The position numbers and the translations under genes are program-made. DNA of 33,687 nt from an uncultured Chitinophagaceae bacterium. Its GTDB lineage: Bacteria > Bacteroidota > Bacteroidia > Chitinophagales > Chitinophagaceae. Below are positions 33,669 through 33,687 of the stretch, in pieces. The notes under the pieces were generated by a model that was not told the origin of the DNA, did no database searches, and was given only the letters and a program-made list of their open reading frames with translations. Position 1 is the stretch's first letter. Each line of letters opens with the position of its first letter. The DNA lies in NCBI GenBank assembly GCA_937919945.1, contig CALESY010000024.1, positions 1-33,687 on the forward strand, read 5' to 3'.

Positions 33669-33687
33669 GTAAATAAATATGGCAGCT

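Noticed and set aside
1..33687. tRNA genes, CRISPR arrays, transposases, phage genes
   Set aside because: Looked for on both strands by eye; no cloverleaf, no spaced repeats, no transposase or integrase motifs were found.

Overview
The window looks like a contiguous piece of chromosome from a member of the Bacteroidota, probably close to the Chitinophagales. The grounds are family content (BshA, SurA-like PpiC with DUF4369-type thioredoxins, a 7TMR-DISM kinase, M28 peptidase, BNR-repeat lipoprotein), starts that lack Shine-Dalgarno sequences, low GC, and several exact copies of the Bacteroidota -7 promoter box TAnnTTTG. Genus or species cannot be named from this sequence. I see no tRNA, rRNA, CRISPR array, insertion sequence or phage gene.

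Layout. Bases 1-3.6 kb hold nrnA (minus) facing away from ndk (plus), then a plus cluster of an acetyltransferase, a YfcE-like phosphoesterase, an FKBP prolyl isomerase and an AhpD-like protein. From 3.6 to 5.2 kb, bshA (bacillithiol synthesis) and a small cytochrome c lipoprotein lie on the minus strand. From 5.2 to 7.7 kb an exported M28 peptidase overlaps a DppC-type permease by one base. From 7.8 to 10.8 kb a polyprenyl synthase follows rnr on the minus strand. From 10.9 to 12.9 kb are a polytopic membrane protein and an exported protein of unknown function. From 12.9 to 19.3 kb (minus) are a beta-CASP nuclease and a three-gene envelope operon: two duplicated thioredoxin-like proteins and a two-domain parvulin. 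From 19.5 to 24.5 kb are rlmD, two lipoproteins, lysS and trmH, with a perfect palindromic terminator between lysS and trmH.

The most unusual part is 24.5-31.4 kb. Five minus-strand genes with short gaps or overlaps encode, in order of transcription, a GNAT/autoinducer-synthase-like protein, a VAO/4-cresol-dehydrogenase-type flavoprotein, a 7TMR-DISM histidine kinase, a receiver-kinase hybrid and a single receiver. A divergent gene encodes another receiver closely resembling that of the hybrid; a perfect 28-bp palindrome lies 35 bp before its start. I infer a possible self-contained small-molecule production and sensing module: synthase, tailoring oxidase, membrane sensor, phosphorelay. The domain assignments of the kinases, receivers and oxidase are strong. 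The acyltransferase-fold assignment is moderate, and the signal itself is hypothetical.

The right end carries a GT2 sugar transferase overlapping an RluF-type pseudouridine synthase, then a small exported DUF4177-like protein with a strong terminator.
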